64,000 nt of DNA from Paraburkholderia sp. SOS3 (GTDB lineage: Bacteria > Pseudomonadota > Gammaproteobacteria > Burkholderiales > Burkholderiaceae). Numbering within the stretch: position 1 is the stretch's first letter; each line of letters opens with the position of its first letter. The notes beneath the pieces were generated by a model. The model was not told where the DNA came from, ran no database searches, and saw only the letters and a list, made by a program, of their open reading frames with translations. This document shows, one piece after another, positions 9,440 to 18,081 of the stretch. The DNA is taken from contig NZ_CP018811.1 in assembly GCF_001922345.1 (NCBI RefSeq), positions 3,968,001 through 4,032,000 of the forward strand, read 5' to 3'. The position numbers and the translations under genes are program-made.

Positions 9440-9916
9440 ATGAAACCGGAAACCTGGGCTCCGCATGTGACGGTCGCGGCCGTCGTCGAACGCGACGGGC
9501 GCTTTCTCGTCGTCGAGGAACACACGTCCGCCGGGCTGCGCCTCAATCAGCCGGCCGGGCACCTCGAAACAGGCGAAACTCTCGCCGAGGCGGTCGTTCG
9601 CGAGACACTCGAGGAAACCGCGCATCCGTTCACGCCCCACGCGCTGATCGGCGTCTATATGACGCATTACGCGCGCGACGGCAGCGACGGCACGACGTAT
9701 CTGAGCTTCACGTTCTGCGGTGCCGCCGGCACGCCCGGCAACCGCGCGCTCGACCCGGATATCGTCCGCACCGTGTGGATGAGCGCCGACGAAATGCGCG
9801 CGTGCGCCGAACGGCATCGCTCGCCGCTCGTGATGCAGCGTATCGACGATTACCTCGCAGGCAAGCGTTTCCCGCTCGACTTCGTGCACACGCATTCGGT
9901 CGGGCCTCCCCGATAA
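9440..9916 (+). CDS. Nudix hydrolase (NudJ-like phosphatase)
   Basis: 158 residues starting MKPETWAPHVTVAAVVERDGRF. The Nudix box G-x5-E-x7-RE-x2-EE is present around residues 41-63 (GHLETGE, then RETLEET), binding the divalent metals used to cleave nucleoside diphosphate derivatives. The start of the sequence, length and context just upstream of mnmA match NudJ (E. coli ymfB), which dephosphorylates thiamin and nucleotide pyrophosphates and is likewise next to mnmA there. An upstream in-frame ATG at 9344 exists, but the extra residues do not resemble the family. Confidence 0.9.
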   Translation: MKPETWAPHVTVAAVVERDGRFLVVEEHTSAGLRLNQPAGHLETGETLAEAVVRETLEETAHPFTPHALIGVYMTHYARDGSDGTTYLSFTFCGAAGTPGNRALDPDIVRTVWMSADEMRACAERHRSPLVMQRIDDYLAGKRFPLDFVHTHSVGPPR

Positions 9917-9937
9917 AGAAGCAGCAGGCACAAAGAG

Positions 9938-11149
9938 ATGAGCAAGCAGAAAGTCGTAGTGGGCATGTCGGGTGGCGTCGATTCGTCGGTCACCGCGTGG
10001 CTGCTGAAGGAACAGGGCTACGACGTGGTCGGCCTGTTCATGAAGAACTGGGAAGACGACGACGACGGCGAATACTGTTCGACGCGGCAGGACTGGATCG
10101 ACGTCGTGTCGGTCGCGGACCTGATCGGCATCGACGTCGAAGCGGTCAACTTTGCCGCCGAATACAAGGATCGCGTGTTCGCCGAATTCCTGCGCGAATA
10201 CTCGGCGGGCCGCACGCCGAATCCCGATGTGCTGTGCAACGCGGAAATCAAGTTCAAGGCGTTCCTCGATCACGCGATGTCGCTCGGCGCGGAAATCATC
10301 GCGACGGGCCACTACGCGCGCGTGCGAGAAGTGGACGGCGGCCGTTTCGAACTGCTGAAGGCGAAGGACCACACGAAGGACCAGTCGTACTTCCTGCATC
10401 GGCTGAACCAGGCGCAACTGTCCAGAACGCTGTTTCCGCTCGGCGACATGCCGAAAACGAAGGTACGCGAAATCGCTGAAAAGATCGGTCTGCCGAATGC
10501 GAAGAAGAAGGACTCGACCGGCATCTGCTTTATCGGCGAGCGGCCGTTCCGGGAATTCCTGAACCGCTACCTGCCGACGAAGCCGGGCCCGATGAAAACG
10601 GCCGACGGCACGCTGGTCGGCGAGCATATCGGCCTCGCGTTCTATACGTTCGGGCAACGCAAGGGCATCGGCCTCGGCGGCAGCAAGAACGGCAGCGGCG
10701 AACCGTGGTTCGTCGCGGGCAAGGATATGCGGACCAACACGCTCTATGTCGCGCAAGGGCACGACCATCCGTGGCTGCTCAGCGAAACGCTCGTCGCCGG
10801 CAATACGAGCTGGGTCGCGGGCGAACCGCCGGCCGAAGGCTTCGCGTGTGGTGCAAAAACGCGCTATCGGCAAGCCGATGCGGCGTGCACGTTCTCGCGC
10901 GTCGATATGCCGCAAGGCTCGCCGCGAAATGCGCATGAAAAACCGCAGCAAAACTCGCATCGAAATTCACATCAAGCGCACTTCTCGCTGCACTTCGACG
11001 ATGCGCAATGGGCCGTCACACCGGGGCAGTCCGCCGTGCTCTACGATGGCGACATTTGTCTCGGCGGCGGCATCATCGAACACGCGGCAACCGCGCAGCC
11101 TCAGCCGGCCACGCAAGCACCGCACGACGCGGCGCTTGCCGCGCGCTGA
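9938..11149 (+). CDS. mnmA: tRNA-specific 2-thiouridylase MnmA
   Basis: 403 residues. The PP-loop [10 protein letters not shown] (9-18) binds ATP, and the two catalytic cysteines are C100 (VLCNAE) and C197 ([12 protein letters not shown]). MnmA thiolates U34 at the wobble position of Lys, Glu and Gln tRNAs, with sulfur from the Tus/IscS relay. It lies 21 bases after the Nudix gene. The family is normally 360-370 residues; the excess is partly an insert rich in Asn, His, Gln and Ser (about 327-348, [16 protein letters not shown]...) in the C-terminal beta-barrel and a low-complexity tail. Confidence 0.96.
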   Translation: MSKQKVVVGMSGGVDSSVTAWLLKEQGYDVVGLFMKNWEDDDDGEYCSTRQDWIDVVSVADLIGIDVEAVNFAAEYKDRVFAEFLREYSAGRTPNPDVLCNAEIKFKAFLDHAMSLGAEIIATGHYARVREVDGGRFELLKAKDHTKDQSYFLHRLNQAQLSRTLFPLGDMPKTKVREIAEKIGLPNAKKKDSTGICFIGERPFREFLNRYLPTKPGPMKTADGTLVGEHIGLAFYTFGQRKGIGLGGSKNGSGEPWFVAGKDMRTNTLYVAQGHDHPWLLSETLVAGNTSWVAGEPPAEGFACGAKTRYRQADAACTFSRVDMPQGSPRNAHEKPQQNSHRNSHQAHFSLHFDDAQWAVTPGQSAVLYDGDICLGGGIIEHAATAQPQPATQAPHDAALAAR

Positions 11150-11238
11150 CCACGCTCCACGCCCTCACCCCGCGGCGGATTCCGTTCGCATGGCGACGAA
11201 CGATCCCGCCGCGGCGCATTCATAGCAACGGAGTCCCC

Positions 11239-12849
11239 ATGTTTTCTCGACGTTATCTGGCCATGTGGTGCGCGGTGCTCGCGAGCGCTGCCTGCGCGGC
11301 GCTCGCGAGCCGGTCGCTCATTTCGTGGTTCTGGCTGATCGTGCCCGCGCTCTTCGTCGCGCTCGGCGCGTGGGACCTCACGCAAAAGCGGCACGCCATC
11401 TTGCGCAACTATCCGCTGTGGGGGCACTTGCGCTTCCTGTTCGAGTTCATCCGGCCCGAGATCCGTCAGTATTTCGTCGAAGGCGATACCGATGAAAAGC
11501 CGTTTTCCCGTGTGCAACGCAGCATCGTCTATCAACGCGCGAAAAACGAAACCGACAGCCGTCCTTACGGCACCGAAGTCGATGTGAAAGCGGTCGGCCA
11601 CGAATGGATCAGCCACTCGCTCGCGCCGACGCAGCTCGACGATCACGACTTCCGCATCACGGTCGGCGAGACGCGCGAGCAGCCGTATTCGATGTCGATC
11701 TTCAACGTCTCGGCGATGAGCTTCGGCTCGCTGTCGGCCAACGCGATCCGCGCGCTCAATCTCGGCGCGAAGAAAGGCGGCTTCGCGCACGACACCGGCG
11801 AAGGCTCGATGTCGAAATATCACCGCGAGCACGGCGGCGACATCATCTGGGAGATCGCCTCCGGCTACTTCGGCTGCCGCAACGACGACGGCACTTTCAA
11901 CGCCGACAAGTTCGCGAAGCAGGCGCGCGACCCGCAGGTGAAGATGATCGAGATCAAGCTGTCGCAGGGCGCAAAGCCCGGCCACGGCGGCGTGCTGCCG
12001 GCCGCGAAGATCACGCCGGAAATCGCCGAGACGCGCGGTGTGCCGATGGGCCGCGATTGCGTGTCGCCGGCGTCGCACTCGGAGTTCTCGACGCCGCGCG
12101 AACTGCTCGAATTCGTCGAACGGCTCCGCAAGCTGTCGGGCGGCAAGCCGACCGGCTTCAAGCTGTGCATCGGGCATCCGTGGGAGTTCTTCGGCATTGC
12201 GAAGGCGATGCTGGAAACGGGCATCCTGCCGGACTTTATCGTCGTCGACGGCGCGGAAGGCGGCACCGGCGCGGCGCCGCTCGAGTTCACCGATCATATC
12301 GGCGTGCCGCTGCAGGAAGGGTTGCTGCTCGTGCGCAATACGCTCGTCGGCATCGGGCTGCGCCACAAGATCCGGATCGGCGCGAGCGGCAAGATGATCA
12401 CCGCATTCGATATCGCGAAGACGCTCGCGATCGGCGCGGACTGGGTCAATGCCGCGCGCGGCTTCATGTTCGCGGTCGGCTGCATTCAGGCGCAAACGTG
12501 CCACACGGGCCGCTGCCCTACCGGCGTCGCGACGCAGGATCCGGTGCGCCAGCGCGCGCTGATCGTCTCCGACAAGTCCGATCGCGTGTTCAACTATCAC
12601 CACAACACGCTGCACGCGCTAAAGGAAATCGTGCAGGCCGCCGGATTGCGGCACCCCGCGGATCTGCGGCCGCATCATATCGTGCGGCGCGTGTCGTCGT
12701 ACGAGGTGCGGCTGATGTGCGATCTGCTCAAGTACCTCGAGCCGGACGACCTGCTCAACGGCACGTACCGCTATACGCTGTACGAGAAATGGTGGCCGGT
12801 CGCGACGAGCGATTCGTTCACGCCGGAAGTGACGAGTGTGGCGGCCTGA
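11239..12849 (+). CDS. Membrane-anchored FMN-binding glutamate synthase family protein
   Basis: 536 residues. Two hydrophobic segments (about 7-42) anchor it, followed by a glutamate-synthase central/FMN domain (FNVSAMSFGSLSANAIRALN, EGSMSKYHREHGGDIIWEI, GHGGVLPAAKITPEIAETR, EGGTGAAPLEF). The cysteines C415, C421 and C426 (CIQAQTCHTGRC) are positioned like the 3Fe-4S ligands of GOGAT. It lacks the class II glutaminase domain and the C-terminal GXGXG domain, so it is not a complete glutamate synthase. Homologues are common in proteobacteria without an assigned substrate. The ATG at 11239 was chosen because the signal-like helix begins there. Confidence 0.85.
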   Translation: MFSRRYLAMWCAVLASAACAALASRSLISWFWLIVPALFVALGAWDLTQKRHAILRNYPLWGHLRFLFEFIRPEIRQYFVEGDTDEKPFSRVQRSIVYQRAKNETDSRPYGTEVDVKAVGHEWISHSLAPTQLDDHDFRITVGETREQPYSMSIFNVSAMSFGSLSANAIRALNLGAKKGGFAHDTGEGSMSKYHREHGGDIIWEIASGYFGCRNDDGTFNADKFAKQARDPQVKMIEIKLSQGAKPGHGGVLPAAKITPEIAETRGVPMGRDCVSPASHSEFSTPRELLEFVERLRKLSGGKPTGFKLCIGHPWEFFGIAKAMLETGILPDFIVVDGAEGGTGAAPLEFTDHIGVPLQEGLLLVRNTLVGIGLRHKIRIGASGKMITAFDIAKTLAIGADWVNAARGFMFAVGCIQAQTCHTGRCPTGVATQDPVRQRALIVSDKSDRVFNYHHNTLHALKEIVQAAGLRHPADLRPHHIVRRVSSYEVRLMCDLLKYLEPDDLLNGTYRYTLYEKWWPVATSDSFTPEVTSVAA

Positions 12850-12918
12850 AGGCAAAAAGCCGCAAATAGCGGCGGACAGCGTCGGAAGGCGGCGTGCGTC
12901 GCCGACCCAGGGCGCCGC

Positions 12919-13530
12919 TTACTCGGTCAGCACCGTATCGATGAACGACTGCCGCTGCGACAGTTTCTGGTAATGCTTGTCCAGATTCGGATGCAGCTCG
13001 CGCCAGTTCAGCTCCGGCATTCTGAAATCGATGTAGCTGAGCGCGCAGCCGACTGAAATATCGGCCAGCGTGTAGTGGTTGCCGGTGCACCAGGTCTTGC
13101 TGCCGAGGCCTTGCGACATCGCGACGAGGCCTTCATCGACCTTGCGGCGCTGGCGCTCCACCCAGTTCTCGCTGCGCTGCTCCGGCGTGCGCAGCACGCC
13201 TTCGAGGCGCGCGAGCACGGCGGCATCCATGACGCCATCCGCGAGCGCCTCCCAGCAGCGCACCTCGATGCGCTCGCGCCCCGGTTGCGGAATCAGCTTG
13301 CCGACCGGCGACAGCGTGTCGACGTATTCGCAGATCACGCGCGAATCGAACACGGCCTCGCCGTCTTCCATGACGAGGCACGGCACCTTGCCGATCGGGT
13401 TGAACGTGTGAATGGTCGTCTCGTCGGACCACGGGTTCTCAAGCACCAGCTTGTAGTCGATCTTTTTTTCCGCGAGCACGATCCGCGCTTTGCGCACGAA
13501 CGGGCTCGTCAGCGAACCGATGAGTTTCAT
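12919..13530 (-). CDS. Glutathione S-transferase family protein
   Basis: 203 residues starting MKLIGSLTSPFVRKARIVLAEKKIDY, the thioredoxin-like N-terminal GSH-binding domain. FNPIGKVPCLVMEDGEAVFDS supplies the cis-proline and the Glu/Asp-Ser that binds the glutathione gamma-glutamyl group. The C-terminal all-helical domain has the N-capping box motif TLADISVGCAL. It resembles the YibF subgroup. Substrate unknown. The open frame continues far upstream on this strand, but only the part from 13530 matches a GST, and that ATG is followed by the canonical N-terminus. Confidence 0.9.
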   Translation of the reverse strand: MKLIGSLTSPFVRKARIVLAEKKIDYKLVLENPWSDETTIHTFNPIGKVPCLVMEDGEAVFDSRVICEYVDTLSPVGKLIPQPGRERIEVRCWEALADGVMDAAVLARLEGVLRTPEQRSENWVERQRRKVDEGLVAMSQGLGSKTWCTGNHYTLADISVGCALSYIDFRMPELNWRELHPNLDKHYQKLSQRQSFIDTVLTE

Positions 13531-13710
13531 CACTTCTTCTGCCTCTTCTCGTCTTCTTGATTGGCCGAAAGTATACGTGGAAAGGCGGCGTTTCAAGGGC
13601 TGCGGCCCGATCCTGCAAGCGGCGCCGCGGCTGCCTGTGGGCGGATTGCAACAATATGGCGCATAAGGCGCAGCACATTGCCATTTCTTATTGGGCGCTA
13701 CAATCGCACG

Positions 13711-15207
13711 ATGAACCTGCCGACCGAATCCTCCATCGATCCGAAAGCGGCCGTCGCCGTCTACCGCCAGCGGCGCGAGCGCGTGCTTGCCGCGCTGCGG
13801 GCGGCGGGCGGCGGCGTCGCGATCGTGCCGACCGCGCCCGAAGTGCTGCGCAACCGCGACGCCGACTACCCGTACCGGCACGACAGCTATTTCTACTATC
13901 TGACCGGCTTCACCGAACCCGAGGCGCTGCTCGTGCTCGACGCGAGCGCGGCGCCCGATGCGCCGGCGTCGATCCTGTTCTGCCGCGAGAAGAACGCCGA
14001 GCGCGAGACGTGGGAAGGCTTTCGCTACGGGCCGGAAGGCGCGCGCGATGCGTTCGGCTTCGACGCCGCGTTTGCGTTCGACGAACTCGGCACGCATGTG
14101 CCGCGCATCATCGCGGACAAGCCGGCGCTGCACTACGCCCTCGGCGTATCGCCCGAGCTCGACGCGCAGGTGCGTCAATGGCTCGATGCGGTGCGCGCGC
14201 AGTCGCGCAGCGGCGTCGTGGCGCCGACCGCGGTGCATGACCTGCTGCCGGTGCTCGACGAGATGCGTCTGTTCAAGGACAGTCACGAGCTTGCCGTGAT
14301 GCGCCGCGCCGCGCAGATTTCGGCGCTCGCGCATCGCCGCACGATGGCCGCGTGCCGGCCGGGCATGCGCGAATACGAACTCGAAGCCGAATTGCTGTAC
14401 ACGTTTCGCAAGTACGGTGCACAAGCGCCAGCGTACGGGTCGATCGTCGCGGCGGGCGCAAACGCCTGCGTGCTGCACTATCCGGCCGGCAACGCGATCG
14501 CGCGCGACGGCGAGCTGATCCTGATCGATGCCGCATGCGAACTCGACGGCTACGCATCCGACATCACGCGCACCTTCCCGGCCAACGGCCGTTTCAGCGC
14601 AGCGCAGCGCGAGTTGTACGACATCGTGCTCGCCGCGCAGCAGGCGGCGATCGACGCGACGCGCGCCGGCGTCAGCTTCGATGCGCCGCATGAAGCCGCG
14701 GTGCGCGTGCTTGCGCAGGGTCTGCTCGATACCCGCATTCTCGGGCGCGATCGGTATGCGACGGTCGACGATGTGATCGAGCAGCGCGCGTATGCGCGGT
14801 TTTATATGCATCGGACCGGGCATTGGCTGGGCATGGATGTGCATGATTGCGGCGATTATCGGGAACGAAGCGGGGAAAAGAGCGGTGAAAGAAACGGGGA
14901 AAGAGATGCGAAAAAAAGCGGCGATGCGAGTGCAACGCCGGATGGCCGGAAGATGCCGCCGTGGCGCACGCTCGCGCCGTCGATGACGCTCACGATCGAA
15001 CCCGGTCTCTATGTTCGCGCCGCCGAAGACGTGCCGGAAAAGTACTGGAACATCGGGATTCGCATCGAAGACGACGCCGTCGTCACCGCGACCGGCTGTG
15101 AGCTGCTCACGCGCGACGTGCCGGTCGACGCCGACGAAATCGAAGCGTTGATGCGCGACGCACAGGCGGCTCAGGACATTGCGCTTGCCGCGCCCGGTGC
15201 GGCATGA
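13711..15207 (+). CDS. pepP: Xaa-Pro aminopeptidase (aminopeptidase P)
   Basis: 498 residues. The N-terminal domain (YPYRHDSYFYYLTGFTEPEA) is followed by a pita-bread metalloprotease domain with the di-manganese ligands: Asp in LIDAACELDGYASDITRTFP, His in HRTGHWLGMDVHD, Glu in TIEPGLY and Glu in GIRIEDDAVV. It removes the N-terminal residue from peptides with proline in position 2. A hydrophilic insert rich in Gly, Lys, Glu, Ser and Arg (about 385-415) splits the motif region between VHDCGDY and the TIEPG strand, and makes the protein longer than E. coli PepP (441). It overlaps the next gene by 4 bases (ATGA), an arrangement also seen for pepP and ubiH in enterobacteria. Confidence 0.94.
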   Translation: MNLPTESSIDPKAAVAVYRQRRERVLAALRAAGGGVAIVPTAPEVLRNRDADYPYRHDSYFYYLTGFTEPEALLVLDASAAPDAPASILFCREKNAERETWEGFRYGPEGARDAFGFDAAFAFDELGTHVPRIIADKPALHYALGVSPELDAQVRQWLDAVRAQSRSGVVAPTAVHDLLPVLDEMRLFKDSHELAVMRRAAQISALAHRRTMAACRPGMREYELEAELLYTFRKYGAQAPAYGSIVAAGANACVLHYPAGNAIARDGELILIDAACELDGYASDITRTFPANGRFSAAQRELYDIVLAAQQAAIDATRAGVSFDAPHEAAVRVLAQGLLDTRILGRDRYATVDDVIEQRAYARFYMHRTGHWLGMDVHDCGDYRERSGEKSGERNGERDAKKSGDASATPDGRKMPPWRTLAPSMTLTIEPGLYVRAAEDVPEKYWNIGIRIEDDAVVTATGCELLTRDVPVDADEIEALMRDAQAAQDIALAAPGAA

Positions 15208-16388
15208 GCGCGGCGCCGTTCGACTTCGACGTGACGATTGTCGGCGCGGGCCCGGTCGGGCTTGCGCTCGCGGGCTGGCTCGCACGACGCAGCGCGACGC
15301 GCGCGCTGTCGATCGCGCTGATCGATGCGCGCGAGCCCGAGGATGCCGCATCCGACCCACGCTCGATCGCCGTATCGCAAGGCAGCCGGATGATCCTCGA
15401 GCCACTGCGCTGGCCCGCCGAGGCGACCGCGATTCATCGCATTCACGTCTCGCAGCGTGGACATTTCGGCCGGACACTGATCGACCATGCCGAGCACGGC
15501 CTGCCGGCGCTCGGTTACGTGCTGCGCTACGGCTCGATCGTGCACGCGCTCGCGCAGGTCGTGCAGACAACCTCCGTGCACTGGTTCAAATCGACGACCG
15601 CGCAGCCGCCCGTGCAGGAAGACGACGGCGTCACGCTGCACATCGAAAGCGCCGGCCCCGCCCACGTATCGCGCACGCTGCGCACGCGGCTGCTGGTCAA
15701 TGCCGAAGGCGGACTGTTCCACGAACAGCAGGCGCCTCGCCGCGGCGGCACGCGCGACTACGGCCAGACGGCGCTTGTCGGCACGGTGACCGTATCGGCG
15801 CCGCAGCCGCACGTCGCGTGGGAGCGCTTCACATCGCAAGGGCCGATCGCGCTACTGCCGGTCGGCGGCGTGCGCGGTGCGGACTATGCGCTCGTCTGGT
15901 GCTGCGCGCCCGAAGAAGCGGCGCGCAGGGCGCAACTACCCGACGACGCGTTTCTGCGCGAGCTCGGCGCCGCATTCGGCGAGCGCATGGGCCGCTTTAC
16001 GCAGATTCGCGGACGTGCAGCATTTCCACTCGGCCTCAATACCGTCGACGCGCTCGTGAACGGCCGAGTCGTCGCGATCGGCAACGCCGCACAAACGCTG
16101 CATCCGGTCGCCGGACAGGGGCTCAACCTCGGTCTGCGCGACGCGCACGCGCTTGCCGACGCACTGTCGCAACATGGCGCTTCGCCGCTCGCGCTGGCGG
16201 CGTTCGCGCGCAGCCGCGCCGTGGACCGGCGGCTCACGATCGGCGCCACCGATACGCTCGCGCGTCTCTTCACGTTCGACTTCCCGGCGCTTGGCGCGCT
16301 GCGCGGGCTTGCGCTGACCGCGCTCGAGTTCGTGCCTCCCGTGAAAACGGCGCTTGCGCGACAGATGATGTTCGGGCAGCGTCGCTAG
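15204..16388 (+). CDS. UbiH/VisC-type FAD-dependent monooxygenase (ubiquinone biosynthesis)
   Basis: 394 residues. The FAD-binding GxGxxG (VGAGPVGLALAGWL) is near residues 13-26. The second FAD motif GNAAQTLHPVAGQGLNLGLRDAHAL, near 293-317, is characteristic of the UbiH/UbiF/VisC hydroxylases that add hydroxyl groups to the ubiquinone ring. It overlaps pepP by ATGA, so coupled expression is likely. In E. coli the equivalent operon is pepP-ubiH-visC(ubiI), which favours UbiH, but sequence inspection alone does not decide which ring position is hydroxylated. Confidence 0.9.
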   Translation: MSAAPFDFDVTIVGAGPVGLALAGWLARRSATRALSIALIDAREPEDAASDPRSIAVSQGSRMILEPLRWPAEATAIHRIHVSQRGHFGRTLIDHAEHGLPALGYVLRYGSIVHALAQVVQTTSVHWFKSTTAQPPVQEDDGVTLHIESAGPAHVSRTLRTRLLVNAEGGLFHEQQAPRRGGTRDYGQTALVGTVTVSAPQPHVAWERFTSQGPIALLPVGGVRGADYALVWCCAPEEAARRAQLPDDAFLRELGAAFGERMGRFTQIRGRAAFPLGLNTVDALVNGRVVAIGNAAQTLHPVAGQGLNLGLRDAHALADALSQHGASPLALAAFARSRAVDRRLTIGATDTLARLFTFDFPALGALRGLALTALEFVPPVKTALARQMMFGQRR

Positions 16389-16741
16389 CCTGTCATCCCG
16401 AGGCAGACGGGCATGGCGTTCGGCCGAGCATCGTTGCACGCCCGTGCCGATCGCACTGTCGTGCTTGTGCACGGATGTATTGATGTGCTGGCCCGCCGCG
16501 CCACGAACGACGCGTGTCGGTTCATCGCCGCGCGCATCCGCGTGTCCGTTCTATGACCGAACGCACTTTCATAGAAGATTTAACGGCTTATCACGCACTC
16601 AACTGTGACTGGTAGTGGGCCGTTAACGTTAAAATAGAAACTTTCCCCTCGCGATCTGCGGTACTCGCTCGTATGACGGCGCCGGCACTTGTGTGCAGCG
16701 CTGCCAGGCAAAGCGGCTCACCGCGGCTGGTTCTTTTGCTC
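16389..16741. other. Leader/promoter region of dusB-fis
   Basis: 353 bases without a supported gene. The region becomes AT-richer from about 16560. It contains an 8-bp inverted repeat, TTAACGGC (16580-16587) and GCCGTTAA (16619-16626), immediately before a possible -10 TAAAAT at 16630-16635. No matching -35 at ideal spacing was found. The frame of dusB is open from 16673, but the family similarity starts at 16742. The repeat could be an operator or a leader hairpin controlling dusB-fis. Confidence 0.5.
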
Positions 16742-17806
16742 ATGCCCGTTCTCGGCACGCACAATTTACGCAACAACCTTTTCGTCGCTCCCATGGCGGG
16801 CGTGACGGACCGGCCTTTCCGCCAGCTTTGCAAGCGGCTCGGCGCGGGCTATGCCGTGTCGGAAATGGTTGCGTCGAACGCGCAGCTGTGGAAGAGCGAA
16901 AAGACCATGCGCCGCGCCAACCACGCGGGCGAAGTCGAACCGATTGCCGTGCAGATCGCCGGCGCCGACCCGCACATGATGGCCGAGGCCGCGCGCTACA
17001 ACGTCGCAAACGGCGCGCAGATCATCGACATCAATATGGGCTGCCCCGCGAAAAAAGTTTGCAACGTTGCGGCCGGCTCCGCGCTGCTGCAGAACGAGCC
17101 GCTCGTGCAGCGCATCGTCGAGGCCGTCGTCAATGCGGTGGGCATCGGTCCCGACGCCGTGCCCGTCACGCTCAAGATTCGCACCGGCTGGAATCGCGAG
17201 AACAAAAACGCACTCACCGTCGCGCGTCTTGCCGAATCGGCAGGCATCTCGATGCTGACCGTGCATGGCCGCACGCGCGCGGATCTTTACCACGGCGAAG
17301 CGGAATACGAAACGATCGCCGCGGTAAAGGCGGCAGTGACCATTCCTGTCGTCGCGAACGGCGACATTTCATCGCCGCTCAAGGCGCGCGACGTGCTTGC
17401 CGCAACCGGCGCCGACGCCATCATGATCGGGCGCGCAGCGCAGGGTCGCCCGTGGCTGTTCCGCGAGATCGATCACTTCCTGCAGACGGGCAGCCTGCTG
17501 CCGGCGCCGCGTATCGACGAAATCCAGCAGGTCATGAACGAGCATCTCGAGGATCACTACGCTTTTTACGGGGAGTTCACTGGCGTCCGTACTGCGCGCA
17601 AGCATATCGGCTGGTACACTCGCGGCCTTTCCGGCGCCAACGTGTTCCGCCATCGGATGAATACGCTGGACACGACGCGCGAGCAACTGCTCGCCGTCAA
17701 TGAATTCTTCGACGCGCAAAAGGCGATTTCCGATCGTCTCGTGTACGTCGAAGACGTCACGAATAACAACGGCGATCGGGACCAATCCGACTTATTAGCA
17801 GCATGA
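16742..17806 (+). CDS. dusB: tRNA-dihydrouridine synthase B
   Basis: 354 residues starting MPVLGTHNLRNNLFVAPMAGVTDRPFR. The FMN-binding TIM barrel has the Dus signature (NMGCPAKKVCNVAAGSALL, with catalytic Cys in GCPAKKVC) and the C-terminal helical domain. It reduces specific uridines in the tRNA D-loop using NADPH. It overlaps fis by 4 bases (ATGA at 17803). The dusB-fis pairing is conserved in many proteobacteria, and in E. coli the fis promoter lies upstream of dusB, so expression of Fis probably depends on the region before this gene. Confidence 0.96.
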   Translation: MPVLGTHNLRNNLFVAPMAGVTDRPFRQLCKRLGAGYAVSEMVASNAQLWKSEKTMRRANHAGEVEPIAVQIAGADPHMMAEAARYNVANGAQIIDINMGCPAKKVCNVAAGSALLQNEPLVQRIVEAVVNAVGIGPDAVPVTLKIRTGWNRENKNALTVARLAESAGISMLTVHGRTRADLYHGEAEYETIAAVKAAVTIPVVANGDISSPLKARDVLAATGADAIMIGRAAQGRPWLFREIDHFLQTGSLLPAPRIDEIQQVMNEHLEDHYAFYGEFTGVRTARKHIGWYTRGLSGANVFRHRMNTLDTTREQLLAVNEFFDAQKAISDRLVYVEDVTNNNGDRDQSDLLAA

Positions 17807-18036
17807 GCAAGCACAACATCGAACAATGCGTCCGCGACAGCCTGGATATGTACTTTCAGGATCTCGACGGCTCCAATCCGCACGACGTCTATGACATGGT
17901 CATCTCGTGCGTTGAAAAACCGCTGCTCGAGGTGGTACTCGAGCAGGCTGGCGGCAATCAGTCGCTGGCCGCCGAGTATCTCGGCATCAACCGCAATACG
18001 CTGCGCAAGAAGTTGCAACAGCACGGTCTGCTGTAG
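17803..18036 (+). CDS. fis: Fis family DNA-binding nucleoid protein
   Basis: 77 residues, shorter than E. coli Fis (98) because the N-terminal beta-hairpin arm is abbreviated, as is usual in betaproteobacteria. The C-terminal helix-turn-helix is clear: GGNQSLAAEYLGINRNTLRKKLQQHGLL. Fis bends DNA and coordinates rRNA, recombination and virulence gene transcription with growth. It is translationally coupled to dusB (ATGA overlap) and followed 45 bases later by purH. Confidence 0.95.
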   Translation: MSKHNIEQCVRDSLDMYFQDLDGSNPHDVYDMVISCVEKPLLEVVLEQAGGNQSLAAEYLGINRNTLRKKLQQHGLL

Positions 18037-18081
18037 CGCACGCGCCCTGCCACGCCTTCATCGGTCTTTTCCGTTTTCATC

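Noticed and set aside
12919..15570. 883-codon minus-strand frame containing a GST at its end
   Set aside because: Only the last 203 residues match a family. The rest is antisense to pepP and ubiH and is an open-frame artefact.
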